Shown here piece after piece: positions 1 through 7,791 of a stretch of 64,000 nt of DNA. The notes below the pieces were generated by a model. The model made no database searches and was not told the DNA's origin. It was given only the letters and a program-made list of their open reading frames with translations. The stretch covers positions 6,127,001 through 6,191,000 of the forward strand of contig NZ_CP163439.1 in assembly GCF_041052385.1 (NCBI RefSeq). Direction: 5' to 3'. Made by a program: the position numbers and the translations under genes. The stretch comes from Streptomyces sp. R28 (GTDB lineage Bacteria; Actinomycetota; Actinomycetes; Streptomycetales; Streptomycetaceae). How positions within the stretch are numbered: the stretch's first letter is position 1; every line of letters starts with the position of its first letter.

Positions 1-336
1 CCGTTCTGTGTCGCGTCGTCCGGGAGTCATGAGCGGATTCGGGTGGGGCATCGGAAGACCGGGCTGGAGCGGTGGTTCGATGACCGGCGGATCTTCAGTT
101 CGCAGGATGTGGGGCGGGGGAAGCCGGCGCCGGATCTGTTTCTGTATGCGGCGGAGCGGATGGGGGTCGTGCCGGCTCGGTGTGTGGTGATCGAGGACAG
201 TCCGTTGGGGGTGCAGGCGGCTGTCTCGGCCGGGATGGATGTGTACGGGTTCACCGCGATGACGTCGGCCGAGAGGCTGGTGGGGGCCTCTCAACTCTTT
301 TCTGACATGGGGGAGTTGGCTGACCTGCTGGTCTGA
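1..336 (+). CDS. HAD-superfamily phosphatase, C-terminal part (cut by window start)
   Basis: The reading frame is open from the first base and ends at a TGA at 334-336, so the N-terminus with the first catalytic aspartate lies outside the window. The visible 111 residues hold a SSG segment (motif II-like), the motif III lysine in GKPAPD and the motif IV acidic pair in VIEDSPLG. These are typical of beta-phosphoglucomutase-like HAD hydrolases that act on small sugar phosphates or similar substrates in the cytoplasm. The substrate cannot be told from this fragment. Confidence 0.8.
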   Translation, partial: PFCVASSGSHERIRVGHRKTGLERWFDDRRIFSSQDVGRGKPAPDLFLYAAERMGVVPARCVVIEDSPLGVQAAVSAGMDVYGFTAMTSAERLVGASQLFSDMGELADLLV

Positions 337-405
337 CATTTGTCACGCCGAGGTCCGGACGATCGCTTCTACTGGCGTCAGGGGGCTTGCCGCGAAGCTG
401 AGGGC

Positions 406-1098
406 ATGACGAAGAAGAAGGCCCTTGTGCCGCTCATCGTGGACGTGGCAGTGCCGGTCGGGTCGTACTACCTGTTCAAGAACGGGTTGGGAATGAGCAC
501 GCTCGCCGCGTTGGGGTGGAGCAGTGTGGTGCCGGCCGTGCGGACCGGGTGGGGTGTGGTCAAGGACCGGACGGTCAACGGGCTGGCCGTGCTGATCCTG
601 TTCGTCAACGTGGTCGGGCTGCTGCTCAGCTTCGTCGCTGGGGATCCGCGGCTGATGCTCGTCAAGGACAGCGGGGTCAGCAGTGCGATCGGGATCGGGA
701 TCCTGGTCTCCGTGGCAGCGGGCAGGCCGATGATGACCGCCGGTATGAAGCCGTGGCTGGTGAAGGGCGACGAGATGCGGGAGGCCGCCTGGAGGCGGCT
801 GCAGAACGGGTCAGCGGACTTCCGGCGAGCCGAGCGGGTGTTCTCCGTGGTGTGGGGTGTGGTGCTGCTCGGCGAGTGTGTGGTGCGGATCGTGGGGGCG
901 TACACGCTGCCGGTGGACACGATGGTCTGGCTGGGCACCGTCATCATGATCGTCGCCATGGCTCTCGGGTTCCTCGTCAGCGGGGCCCTGGCGGCCGGGC
1001 CGATGGCGGCCATGCTCGCCGGGGAGGTGTGCGACAAGGACACGGAGCACTCGACGCTCGGCCCTGTTCCCGTGGCTGTGGGGGCCGTTGCCGAGTGA
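406..1098 (+). CDS. Multi-pass membrane protein, VC0807-like
   Basis: This 230-residue protein has about five or six hydrophobic segments separated by short basic loops, including one near residues 10-25, one near 60-85 and two in the C-terminal third. It resembles the VC0807/DUF3159-like family of actinobacterial membrane proteins, whose function is unknown to me. I chose the ATG at 406 because MTKKKALVPL is a usual positively charged N-terminus. An in-frame start at 340 would add an unlikely polar leader. The gene stands alone, 69 bp after the HAD gene and 76 bp before the MFS gene. Confidence 0.65.
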   Translation: MTKKKALVPLIVDVAVPVGSYYLFKNGLGMSTLAALGWSSVVPAVRTGWGVVKDRTVNGLAVLILFVNVVGLLLSFVAGDPRLMLVKDSGVSSAIGIGILVSVAAGRPMMTAGMKPWLVKGDEMREAAWRRLQNGSADFRRAERVFSVVWGVVLLGECVVRIVGAYTLPVDTMVWLGTVIMIVAMALGFLVSGALAAGPMAAMLAGEVCDKDTEHSTLGPVPVAVGAVAE

Positions 1099-1174
1099 GA
1101 AAAAGTAAAGCTGAGGAGAATTCATCTTTGGCTGGATCTACCCACCAGTACGCCGGGGCCCTACGCTCGCCGCC

Positions 1175-2407
1175 ATGACTGATGTGCTGCGGCGCGGTAG
1201 GGCCTCGTTGGCGTTCAGCTTCTTCGCTCAGGGTGTTGCCTTCGCGCTGCTCGTGACCCGGATTCCGGCCATCCAGGACCGGTACGGCGTCTCCGACGCG
1301 TTGCTGCCCGCTTTCCTCGCCGCCGTCCCGATCCTGGCCGGTGTCGGGAGTGTGACGACGGAGCGGCTGGTGAAGCGAATACCGCCGAGCCGGCTGTTGC
1401 GGTGGTCCCAGCCCGTCGTGCTCCTGGCGCTGCTCGGAGTCGGGGCAGGGCAGCGGATGGCCGAACTGGGGGTCGCGCTCGCCGTGTTCGGGCTGGCCGT
1501 GGGTGTGCTCGACGCCTCGATGAACATGCTCGGGGTGAGCCTGCAGCGGTCGTACGGGCGCAGCATCATGCTCAGTTTTCATGCGGTGTACAGCCTGGGC
1601 GGGATTGTGGGGGCCTCGCTGGCCTGGGTGGGGGCGCACTGGGATCTGGCGCTGGTCGTGTCGTATCTGCCGGTCGTCGTGGTGTTGCTGCCGGCCGCGC
1701 TGGTGGGGAGTCGGTGGTACGTCGACGGGGGGTCCGTAGGTGTGGCGGGCGGCGAGGTGGGGGGTGAGGGGCCGTCCATCGCCTTCAAGGCTCTGTTGCC
1801 GCTGTGTCTGGTGATGACCTTCGCTTATATCGGGGACTCGACCGTCTCCAACTGGAGTGCGAAGTATCTGCAGGACGTGCTGGGGAGTTCGGAGCAGCTG
1901 GCGACCGTGCCGTACAACGTCTACATGGTGACCACGCTGCTCGGGCGGGCCATCGGGGACTTCGGGGTGCGGAGGTTCGGGGCTGTCGCGGTCGTGCGGG
2001 TGGGGGCGCTGGTGGCGGCCGGCGGGTTCGCGGTGGTGGCGGCGGCGCCGGGGGCGTGGGTCGGGATGTTGGGGTTCACGCTGCTCGGGCTGGGGCTGTG
2101 TGTGCTGGTGCCGCAGACGTTCGGGGCGGCCGGGCGGCTTGCGTCTGAGAAGTACGGGCCGGGGGCTTCGGATGCGGCCATTGCGCGGCTCAATGTGTTC
2201 AATTACGTGGGGTTTTTGATCGGTTCGCCCTTGGTGGGTGCGCTGGGCGATGCGTGGAACTATCGCGGGGCGATGTTTGTGCCGATGGTGTTGGTGCTGG
2301 TGACGCTTGTGTACGCCCGGTCGTTCGCCGCTCAACCGGACCGATACGGTGACGGGCATGAGCGGCCGCGCACAGCTGATGTGGGACGAGGCAGTAACGG
2401 GCTATGA
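1175..2407 (+). CDS. MFS transporter
   Basis: The 410-residue protein has the twelve alternating hydrophobic segments expected of a major facilitator. Early in the chain is FFAQGVAFALLVTRIPAIQD, followed by glycine-rich helices such as AVFGLAVGVLDASMNMLGVS. The pattern fits the FucP/YbjJ-type branch of sugar or drug transporters in the cytoplasmic membrane. The substrate is not predictable. Its 3' end overlaps the start of the deacetylase gene by 50 bp, so the two are probably cotranscribed. Confidence 0.8.
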   Translation: MTDVLRRGRASLAFSFFAQGVAFALLVTRIPAIQDRYGVSDALLPAFLAAVPILAGVGSVTTERLVKRIPPSRLLRWSQPVVLLALLGVGAGQRMAELGVALAVFGLAVGVLDASMNMLGVSLQRSYGRSIMLSFHAVYSLGGIVGASLAWVGAHWDLALVVSYLPVVVVLLPAALVGSRWYVDGGSVGVAGGEVGGEGPSIAFKALLPLCLVMTFAYIGDSTVSNWSAKYLQDVLGSSEQLATVPYNVYMVTTLLGRAIGDFGVRRFGAVAVVRVGALVAAGGFAVVAAAPGAWVGMLGFTLLGLGLCVLVPQTFGAAGRLASEKYGPGASDAAIARLNVFNYVGFLIGSPLVGALGDAWNYRGAMFVPMVLVLVTLVYARSFAAQPDRYGDGHERPRTADVGRGSNGL

Positions 2408-3530
2408 CTTCGGCCGGGACCATCCGATGGACCCGGTTCGGCTTGCCCTGACCAGGAGACTCGTCGATGCCTTCGGGCTGGACAAGGCCGTGGACGTCGT
2501 CGCGGCGCAGCCGGCCGGGGAGTCGACGTTGCGGCTGGTCCATCGGCAGGACTACATCGAGGCCGTGAAGGCGGCCTCGGTGGATCCGGGGGCGGCCGAC
2601 CAGTCGTACGGGCTCGGGACCATGGACGATCCCGCCTTCGCCGGGATGCACGAGGTGTCGGCGCTCATCGCCGGGCAGTCGGTGGGGGCGGCGGAGGCCG
2701 TGTGGCGGGGGGAAGCGCTGCATGCGGTGAACTTCGCGGGTGGGTTGCACCATGCGATGCCGGGGGGTGCGTCGGGGTTCTGTATCTACAACGATGCCTC
2801 GCTGGCTGTCGCTCGGCTGTTGGAGCTGGGGGCTGAGCGGGTCGCCTACATCGATGTGGATGTGCATCACGGGGATGGGGTGCAGGCGGCGTTCTGGGAG
2901 GATCCGCGGGTACTGACGATTTCGCTGCACGAGCATCCTCGTACGTTGTTCCCGCAGACCGGGTGGCCGGAGGAGACCGGGGCCGGGTCCGCTGAGGGGA
3001 CGGCCGTGAATGTGGCGTTGCCGGCCGGGACCGGGGATGCGGGGTGGCTGCGGGCGTTTCATGCCGTGGTGCCGGAGCTGATCGCTGACTTTCGGCCGCA
3101 GGTGTTGGTGACCCAGCACGGGGCCGATACGCACTTCGAGGATCCGCTTGCGCACCTTGCCGTTTCGCTGGACGCGCAGCGGGCGGTGCAGGTGGCGTGT
3201 CACGACCTGGCGCATGAGTACGCCGACGGGAAGTGGGTCGCGCTGGGTGGGGGTGGATACGCCGTGGTGGAGGTTGTGCCGCGGTCGTGGACGCATCTGG
3301 TGGGGATTGCGGCGGGGCGGGCGGTTGAGCCTGAGGCGATGATTCCGGAGGGGTGGCGGCAGGAGGTCTTTGCGCGGACTCGGCAGTTGGGGCCGGCGCG
3401 GATGACTGATGGGCGGTGGCCTGTCTCGTGGGTCGATTGGGAGGCGGGGTACGACCCTGCGGATCGGCTGGATCAGGCTGTGCTGGCGACTCGGCGGGCG
3501 GTGTTTCCGTTGCGGGGGATGTTGGCGTAG
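2358..3530 (+). CDS. acuC: Acetoin utilization protein AcuC-type histone deacetylase family
   Basis: This 390-residue protein belongs to the zinc-dependent class I/II deacetylase fold. The active-site landmarks are visible: the HH pair in GGLHHAMP, the zinc-binding Asp/His pair in IDVDVHHGDGVQ, a second metal region near TQHGADTHFEDPL and the glycine-rich GGGGYAV near the C-terminus. In Bacillus, AcuC removes acetyl groups from lysines, for example on acetyl-CoA synthetase. The ATG at 2358 (MSGRAQLMWDEAV) begins the family alignment and lies inside the end of the preceding transporter gene, which indicates translational coupling. The substrate in this organism is inferred only. Confidence 0.85.
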   Translation: MSGRAQLMWDEAVTGYDFGRDHPMDPVRLALTRRLVDAFGLDKAVDVVAAQPAGESTLRLVHRQDYIEAVKAASVDPGAADQSYGLGTMDDPAFAGMHEVSALIAGQSVGAAEAVWRGEALHAVNFAGGLHHAMPGGASGFCIYNDASLAVARLLELGAERVAYIDVDVHHGDGVQAAFWEDPRVLTISLHEHPRTLFPQTGWPEETGAGSAEGTAVNVALPAGTGDAGWLRAFHAVVPELIADFRPQVLVTQHGADTHFEDPLAHLAVSLDAQRAVQVACHDLAHEYADGKWVALGGGGYAVVEVVPRSWTHLVGIAAGRAVEPEAMIPEGWRQEVFARTRQLGPARMTDGRWPVSWVDWEAGYDPADRLDQAVLATRRAVFPLRGMLA

Positions 3531-3550
3531 GTGGGGGCCGGGAGGGTTTT

Positions 3551-3694
3551 CGCCCCCGCCGCCCCTACCCGTCCCATCCTGAAGGGGCGCTGCCCCTTTG
3601 ACCCCGGTTCCTGGGGGCCTGCGGCCCCCACACCCCCGCTTCGGCCCTGGACGGGCCTCGTCCTCAAACGCCGGACGGGCTGAAAGTGCCTGGG
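3551..3694. repeat. Streptomyces intergenic repeat, copy 1
   Basis: This is one of three near-identical blocks in the same orientation (also at 10454-10597 and 17644-17792). It contains a small stem (AAGGGGC/GCCCCTT at 3582-3598), a second stem around 3612-3630 and the end sequence CGCCGGACGGGCTGA. It follows the acuC stop and fills most of the 317-bp gap before the next gene. The two stems could act as a terminator for the upstream operon, but the near-complete conservation of the non-stem parts suggests a dispersed repeat rather than a simple terminator. Confidence 0.85.
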
Positions 3695-3847
3695 CCGGTG
3701 TCGAGGAGAGAAGCTTCCTGCCGTGATGGGTGATGAAGGGCTCCGTCTGGGCTCTGTCGGAGGCTTTTCGGGGGCTCATTAGCCCAACTGTGCGGTGTTT
3801 TCCCGTTCCCACGTCCCCGTGCCCTCCGGTCCGTCACCATCGCTCTC

Positions 3848-4663
3848 GTGTGGAGTACCGGAGCCCTTCGCGCCCATCTCCTGGCCGCTCGGCTTGCCGG
3901 GACCGTGGCTACCTCTCGGGAGGAGAGCCTCAGGAGTTATCGGCTTTTTGCTGCTCGCGATCCCCGTGTGCTCATCGGGATCGATCCGGAAGGGGCTTGG
4001 CGGCAGCGGGATTTGATTGAGTTAATGGCGGCGAAGTGCGGAGTTTCGGCCGATCCGGAGTGTGTCTCCGGCCATGATGTGATCGACCCGGAGCGGACTT
4101 TGACCGCTCTGGATGCCTTCGCCGATCGGGTCGCCGCTGCCGCCCAGCGCGGCGAGCCCGTGCTGTTCGGTACCGGGCATCCGCATCGGCTGCTCGGTTT
4201 CTACGCCGCCTTGGCGGACGCGTTGTCGGCGGCGGGATGTGCCGTCCTCACCCCCGCGCATGGTCGCTGTGTCGACATAACGACCCGGTTCGGCCTACGT
4301 ACGTACAACCTTGACTACGTACGAGGAGTCGCGTTGGTGCGGGAAGCCGGCGCTCCGAGCACCGGGCGTGAGCCCGGCGCACACACGCACTCACCGCTCC
4401 CGGTTCGTACCGTGCTGGCTGCCGCGGCGGAGGCCCGCGGGCCGTTGCCAGAGCTGGTGATCGGGGACCACGGTTGGGTCTGCGGGGCAGGTCAGCTGGG
4501 GTTTGAGGCCATTGGTCTTGCCGATACGAATGACCCCGCGCTCTTTGTGGGGGAGGCCGAGGGGGTCGTGTCGGTCGTCGTTCCACTTGATGACGCTGTG
4601 CGGTCTGATTACTACCAGCCGCTTACCCGCTACGTACTCAATCGAGCGTGTCTGTCACAGTAG
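3848..4663 (+). CDS. Phosphatase-like protein with a TTA codon
   Basis: This 271-residue cytoplasmic protein starts at GTG 3848. It has motifs GTGHPHRLLGFY (about residue 110), GDHGWVCGAGQLG (about 212) and ADTNDPALFVGE (about 229). From memory, orthologues next to the BldC-like gene in Streptomyces are annotated only as phosphatase. The histidine- and aspartate-rich motifs fit a metal-dependent hydrolase, but I cannot assign a substrate. The codon at 4022-4024 is TTA, the rare leucine codon read by the bldA tRNA, so translation should depend on bldA and occur late in development. A start further upstream is not excluded. Confidence 0.6.
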   Translation: MWSTGALRAHLLAARLAGTVATSREESLRSYRLFAARDPRVLIGIDPEGAWRQRDLIELMAAKCGVSADPECVSGHDVIDPERTLTALDAFADRVAAAAQRGEPVLFGTGHPHRLLGFYAALADALSAAGCAVLTPAHGRCVDITTRFGLRTYNLDYVRGVALVREAGAPSTGREPGAHTHSPLPVRTVLAAAAEARGPLPELVIGDHGWVCGAGQLGFEAIGLADTNDPALFVGEAEGVVSVVVPLDDAVRSDYYQPLTRYVLNRACLSQ

Positions 4664-4792
4664 GCCGCCGATGGGTGCACCTCTTCCCCACTCGCATCAC
4701 CCGCCCCTACATTGGGGAGTGAGCACGCAGCGACGAAGAGTCACCGGAAGGGGAAGCCGGTGGCCGTCGAGTGCGGAAGGTTCAGGTGTGTC

Positions 4793-5005
4793 ATGGCTGC
4801 AGCTGGCGAGAGGCCTCTGAACGAGGTTCAGTTCCTTACCGTGGCGGAAGTCGCCTCGGTGATGCGAGTGTCGAAGATGACCGTGTACCGGTTGGTGCAC
4901 AGCGGTCATCTGCCCGCGATCCGGGTCGGACGTTCGTTCCGTGTCCCGGAGCAAGCGGTTCACGAATATCTCCGCGAGAGCTACGTGGGGGTGGAAACCG
5001 CCTGA
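4793..5005 (+). CDS. Small excisionase/BldC-type HTH DNA-binding protein
   Basis: This 70-residue protein is essentially one winged helix-turn-helix. LTVAEVASVMRVSKMTVYRL is the recognition region and HSGHLPAIRVGRSFRVP the wing, as in the MerR-like/excisionase helix_turn_helix_17 family. In S. coelicolor the equivalent gene near bldN (SCO3328) is, as far as I recall, the BldD target bdtA. It probably acts as a DNA-binding developmental regulator similar to BldC. The ATG at 4793 is preceded by a GGAAGG ribosome site. An upstream in-frame extension to 4712 lacks similarity and was not used. Confidence 0.8.
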   Translation: MAAAGERPLNEVQFLTVAEVASVMRVSKMTVYRLVHSGHLPAIRVGRSFRVPEQAVHEYLRESYVGVETA

Positions 5006-5018
5006 CGGCAGTGGGCGA

Positions 5019-5051
5019 GGGGGGATCCTCAGGGCTGTTCAGGATTCCCCC
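5019..5051 (+). terminator. Hairpin after the small HTH gene
   Basis: An 11-bp imperfect stem (one mismatch) pairs 5019-5029 with 5041-5051, with an 11-nt loop, starting 14 bp after the stop of the HTH gene. It has no long T-run, as is usual for Streptomyces terminators. Confidence 0.5.
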
Positions 5052-5162
5052 GAGCCACCTCGATTACGACCTCAGCGCTCGGGCGGGTAGGCTAGCCCCT
5101 CGTAGGTCGTGTGGGCCCATGGCGCCCAAACACCGAGTGATGAGAAGTGAGCGAGGGTAGTC

Positions 5163-5261
5163 GTGGGCTCTGTTATCAAGAAGCGGCGCAAGCGGATGGC
5201 CAAGAAGAAGCACCGCAAGCTGCTCAAGCGCACGCGCGTTCAGCGTCGCAACAAGAAGTAA
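5163..5261 (+). CDS. Ribosomal protein bS22 (AURKAIP1/COX24 domain), 32 residues
   Basis: The GTG at 5163 opens a 32-codon frame reading MGSVIKKRRKRMAKKKHRKL, then eleven further residues ending in RNKK. This very basic peptide matches the actinobacterial AURKAIP1/COX24-domain protein, recognised in mycobacterial ribosomes as bS22 of the small subunit. Seventeen of 32 residues are Lys or Arg. It is followed closely by a strong hairpin, so it is probably an independent short transcription unit. It is easily missed by gene finders because of its size. Confidence 0.85.
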   Translation: MGSVIKKRRKRMAKKKHRKLLKRTRVQRRNKK

Positions 5262-5291
5262 GCGCGGCGCGCCGCGAAAGTGGCGCGCTTT

Positions 5292-5323
5292 GTGGCCCCC
5301 CACCACATCCGGTGGGGGGCCAC
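5292..5323 (+). terminator. Strong terminator hairpin after bS22
   Basis: A perfect 13-bp stem (5292-5304 with 5311-5323) encloses a 6-nt loop, 30 bp after the bS22 stop. The rest of the 320-bp gap up to 5581 probably holds the promoter of the epimerase gene. I saw no further gene or convincing operator in it. Confidence 0.8.
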
Positions 5324-5581
5324 ACGTGTATCGAGGTCGCGTGGACCGGCTGTCGAGGTTGCGTGGAGCTATCGCGGGTGCGGTGCGGGTGCCGAGGTTC
5401 TTGTGCGAGAAGTCGAACGCTGTGCATATGACTGGACAGAGGCGTGAGCCGTCCGGTCGTACGCATGGAATTCTCGTCACTTCATGCATTGGGCAGTCAT
5501 CACAGCGCAACATCGACCCGCTAAGTTGGCCGCACACGGGAACTCGGCAGGGGTACGAGTGCTGGAAGGAAGGCGCTGATC

Positions 5582-6640
5582 TTGGGCAAGGTCGTGCTCG
5601 TGACCGGAGTGGCCCGTCAACTGGGGGGTCGGTTCGTACGACGGATCCTGCGTGACCCACAGGTGGACCGGGTGGTCGCCGTGGACGCGGTTCCGCCCGA
5701 GCATCATCTGGGCGGTGCCGACTTCATCCAGGCCGACATCCGGCAGCCCACCATCGCGCGGGTGTTGGCCGAGAGCGGCGCCGACACCGTCGTACACATG
5801 GATGTGACCGGAACCGCGCTGGGCAGTGGCAGCCGGACCACGGTCAAGGAGACCAACGTCATCGGGACGATGCAGCTGCTCGGCGCCTGCCAGAAGTCCC
5901 CCAACGTCAAGCGGCTCGTGGTCAAGTCCAGTACGAACGTGTACGGATCCGCGCCCCGCGACCCGGCCGTCTTCACCGAGACCACCCCGCCCAAGTCGCT
6001 GCCCAGCGGCGGCTTCGCCAAGGACGCGGTCGAGGTGGAGGGCTATGTGCGCGGGTTCGCGCGGCGCAGGCCCGATGTGGCCGTGTGCGTGCTGCGGTTC
6101 GCCAACATCCTCGGGCCGACCGCGGACACGCCGCTCGCCTCCTACTTCTCGCTGCCGGTGCTGCCGACCGTGTTCGGCTACGACCCGCGGCTGCAGTTCG
6201 TGCACGAGGACGACGTGATCGAGGTGCTGCGCATCGGCTCGCACGAGCCGGAGCGGGGCACGCTCAACAGCGGCACCTTCAACATCGCCGGCGACGGCGC
6301 CCTGCTGCTCTCGCAGTGCTCCCGGCGCCTCGGCCGCCCCACCGTGCCGCTCCTGCTCCCCGCGGTCACCTGGGCGGGCTCCCTGGTGCGTACGCTGGGT
6401 ATGTCGGACTTCTCGCCCGAGCAGATCCGGCTGCTCACGCACGGCCGGGTGGTGTCGACGGACCAGATGCGTCAGACGCTCGGATTCAAGCCGAAGTACA
6501 CGACGGCGGAGACGTTCGCGGACTTCGCGAAGAGCCGCGGTCCCGGACTCCTGCCGCCGGAGGCCCTCGCGGGGGCCGTCGACCGGATCGCCGCGCTGCC
6601 CGTCCTGGGCGGCCACCTCCCGACGCAGAGCGCCAACTGA
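5582..6640 (+). CDS. NAD-dependent epimerase/dehydratase family protein
   Basis: This 352-residue protein begins with a Rossmann nucleotide-binding motif (VLVTGVARQLGG, residues 5-16) and has the extended SDR features VVHMDVTG, SSTNVYGSAP and an ADIRQP-like acidic loop. The usual Tyr-x-x-x-Lys pair is not obvious: the region reads GGFAKDAVEVEGY, so the catalytic tyrosine may be lost or moved. The TTG start at 5582 follows a GGAAGGAAGG ribosome site. It lies 14 bp upstream of an acyltransferase gene, so the pair may modify lipids or cell-envelope precursors. This is inferred from context only. Confidence 0.75.
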   Translation: MGKVVLVTGVARQLGGRFVRRILRDPQVDRVVAVDAVPPEHHLGGADFIQADIRQPTIARVLAESGADTVVHMDVTGTALGSGSRTTVKETNVIGTMQLLGACQKSPNVKRLVVKSSTNVYGSAPRDPAVFTETTPPKSLPSGGFAKDAVEVEGYVRGFARRRPDVAVCVLRFANILGPTADTPLASYFSLPVLPTVFGYDPRLQFVHEDDVIEVLRIGSHEPERGTLNSGTFNIAGDGALLLSQCSRRLGRPTVPLLLPAVTWAGSLVRTLGMSDFSPEQIRLLTHGRVVSTDQMRQTLGFKPKYTTAETFADFAKSRGPGLLPPEALAGAVDRIAALPVLGGHLPTQSAN

Positions 6641-6654
6641 GGAGCGCATCAACG

Positions 6655-7707
6655 ATGGCGGACGCCAAGGTCATTCCGTTCGACGACGACCGGTCCCGTG
6701 GGAGCGCCGTGCAGCGGCCGCAGCGGCGCCGGAGCGCGGGTAGTCGGCGCAAGAACGGTGAATCCGCGCTGGTAGGTGAGGTCCAGCCCCTCCCCGGACG
6801 GTCCTTCGCGCAGGATGATGTTCCTGTGACACGTGAGGAACAGCCGCCCCTGAAGCCCCAGGACGAAGGCGGCCTGGAGCGGCGCATCGCGAGCGGCCTG
6901 GCCTTCCTGCGCCGCCGCCTCACCGGGGACTACGACGTCGACGACTTCGGGTACGACGAGGAGCTCACCGACCAGGTCCTGATGTCCCTGCTGCGCCCGG
7001 TGTACGAGAACTACTTCCGGGTCGAGGTGAAGGGCGTGGAGAACATCCCGTCCGAGGGCGGCGCGCTGATCGTCGCCAACCACTCCGGGACGCTGCCGCT
7101 GGACGGCCTGATGATGCAGGTCGCCGTGCACGACCACCACCCGGCGGGCCGGCATCTGCGGCTGCTCGCCGCGGACCTGGTGTTCATGCTGCCCGTGGTC
7201 AACGAACTCGCCCGCAAGCTCGGCCACACGCTGGCCTGCGCCGAGGACGCCGAGCGGCTGCTGGGCCTGGGCGAGCTGGTCGGCGTGATGCCGGAAGGCT
7301 TCAAGGGCATCGGCAAGCCCTTCAGCGAGCGCTACAAGCTCCAGCGCTTCGGCCGCGGCGGCTTCGTCTCCACGGCGCTGCGCAACGGCGCTCCGATCAT
7401 TCCGTGCTCGATCGTCGGCGCGGAGGAGATCTACCCGATGATCGGCAACGCGAAGACCCTGGCCCGTCTGCTCGGCTTCCCTTACTTCCCGCTGACGCCG
7501 ACCTTCCCGTGGCTGGGCCCGCTGGGCGCGATCCCTCTCCCGACCAAGTGGACGATCCAGTTCGGCGAGCCGATCCCCACGGACGGCTATCCGCCGGAGG
7601 CCGCCGAGGATCCGATGCTGATGTTCAACCTGACCGACCAGGTCAGGGAGCAGATCCAGCACACCTTGTACAAGCTGCTGGTGCAGCGGCGGTCTGTCTT
7701 CTTCTGA
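6655..7707 (+). CDS. 1-acylglycerol-3-phosphate acyltransferase family protein
   Basis: The 350-residue protein has a polar, low-complexity first 90 residues and then a PlsC-type acyltransferase domain. The catalytic histidine/aspartate region reads NHSGTLPLDG, with wider spacing than the canonical H-x4-D. A second conserved block is MPEGFKGIGKPF. Such enzymes transfer acyl chains to lysophospholipids at the inner membrane face. The ATG at 6655 fits the family start and lies 14 bp after the epimerase stop. A longer frame running back into that gene is only overlap. The gene ends before a bidirectional terminator. Confidence 0.8.
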   Translation: MADAKVIPFDDDRSRGSAVQRPQRRRSAGSRRKNGESALVGEVQPLPGRSFAQDDVPVTREEQPPLKPQDEGGLERRIASGLAFLRRRLTGDYDVDDFGYDEELTDQVLMSLLRPVYENYFRVEVKGVENIPSEGGALIVANHSGTLPLDGLMMQVAVHDHHPAGRHLRLLAADLVFMLPVVNELARKLGHTLACAEDAERLLGLGELVGVMPEGFKGIGKPFSERYKLQRFGRGGFVSTALRNGAPIIPCSIVGAEEIYPMIGNAKTLARLLGFPYFPLTPTFPWLGPLGAIPLPTKWTIQFGEPIPTDGYPPEAAEDPMLMFNLTDQVREQIQHTLYKLLVQRRSVFF

Positions 7708-7721
7708 CGTGCCAAGTGTGG

Positions 7722-7771
7722 GTACGACGACGGGGGCGCCCCTCGGGTGAGGGGCGCCCCCGTCGTCGTAC
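7722..7771. terminator. Bidirectional terminator between acyltransferase gene and rsbN
   Basis: A perfect 22-bp stem (7722-7743 with 7750-7771) with a 6-nt loop sits between the convergent acyltransferase and rsbN genes, 14 bp and 20 bp from their stops. It can stop transcription from both sides. Confidence 0.9.
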
Positions 7772-7791
7772 GACTCGCTGCTCTGCGGGCG

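Noticed and set aside
2199..3812. A 537-codon minus-strand frame across acuC and repeat copy 1
   Set aside because: It has proline/arginine-rich shadow composition and is antisense to a well-supported deacetylase gene.
6085..6654. N-terminal extension of the acyltransferase into the epimerase gene
   Set aside because: The extension is out of frame with the epimerase and low in complexity. ATG 6655 fits the family.
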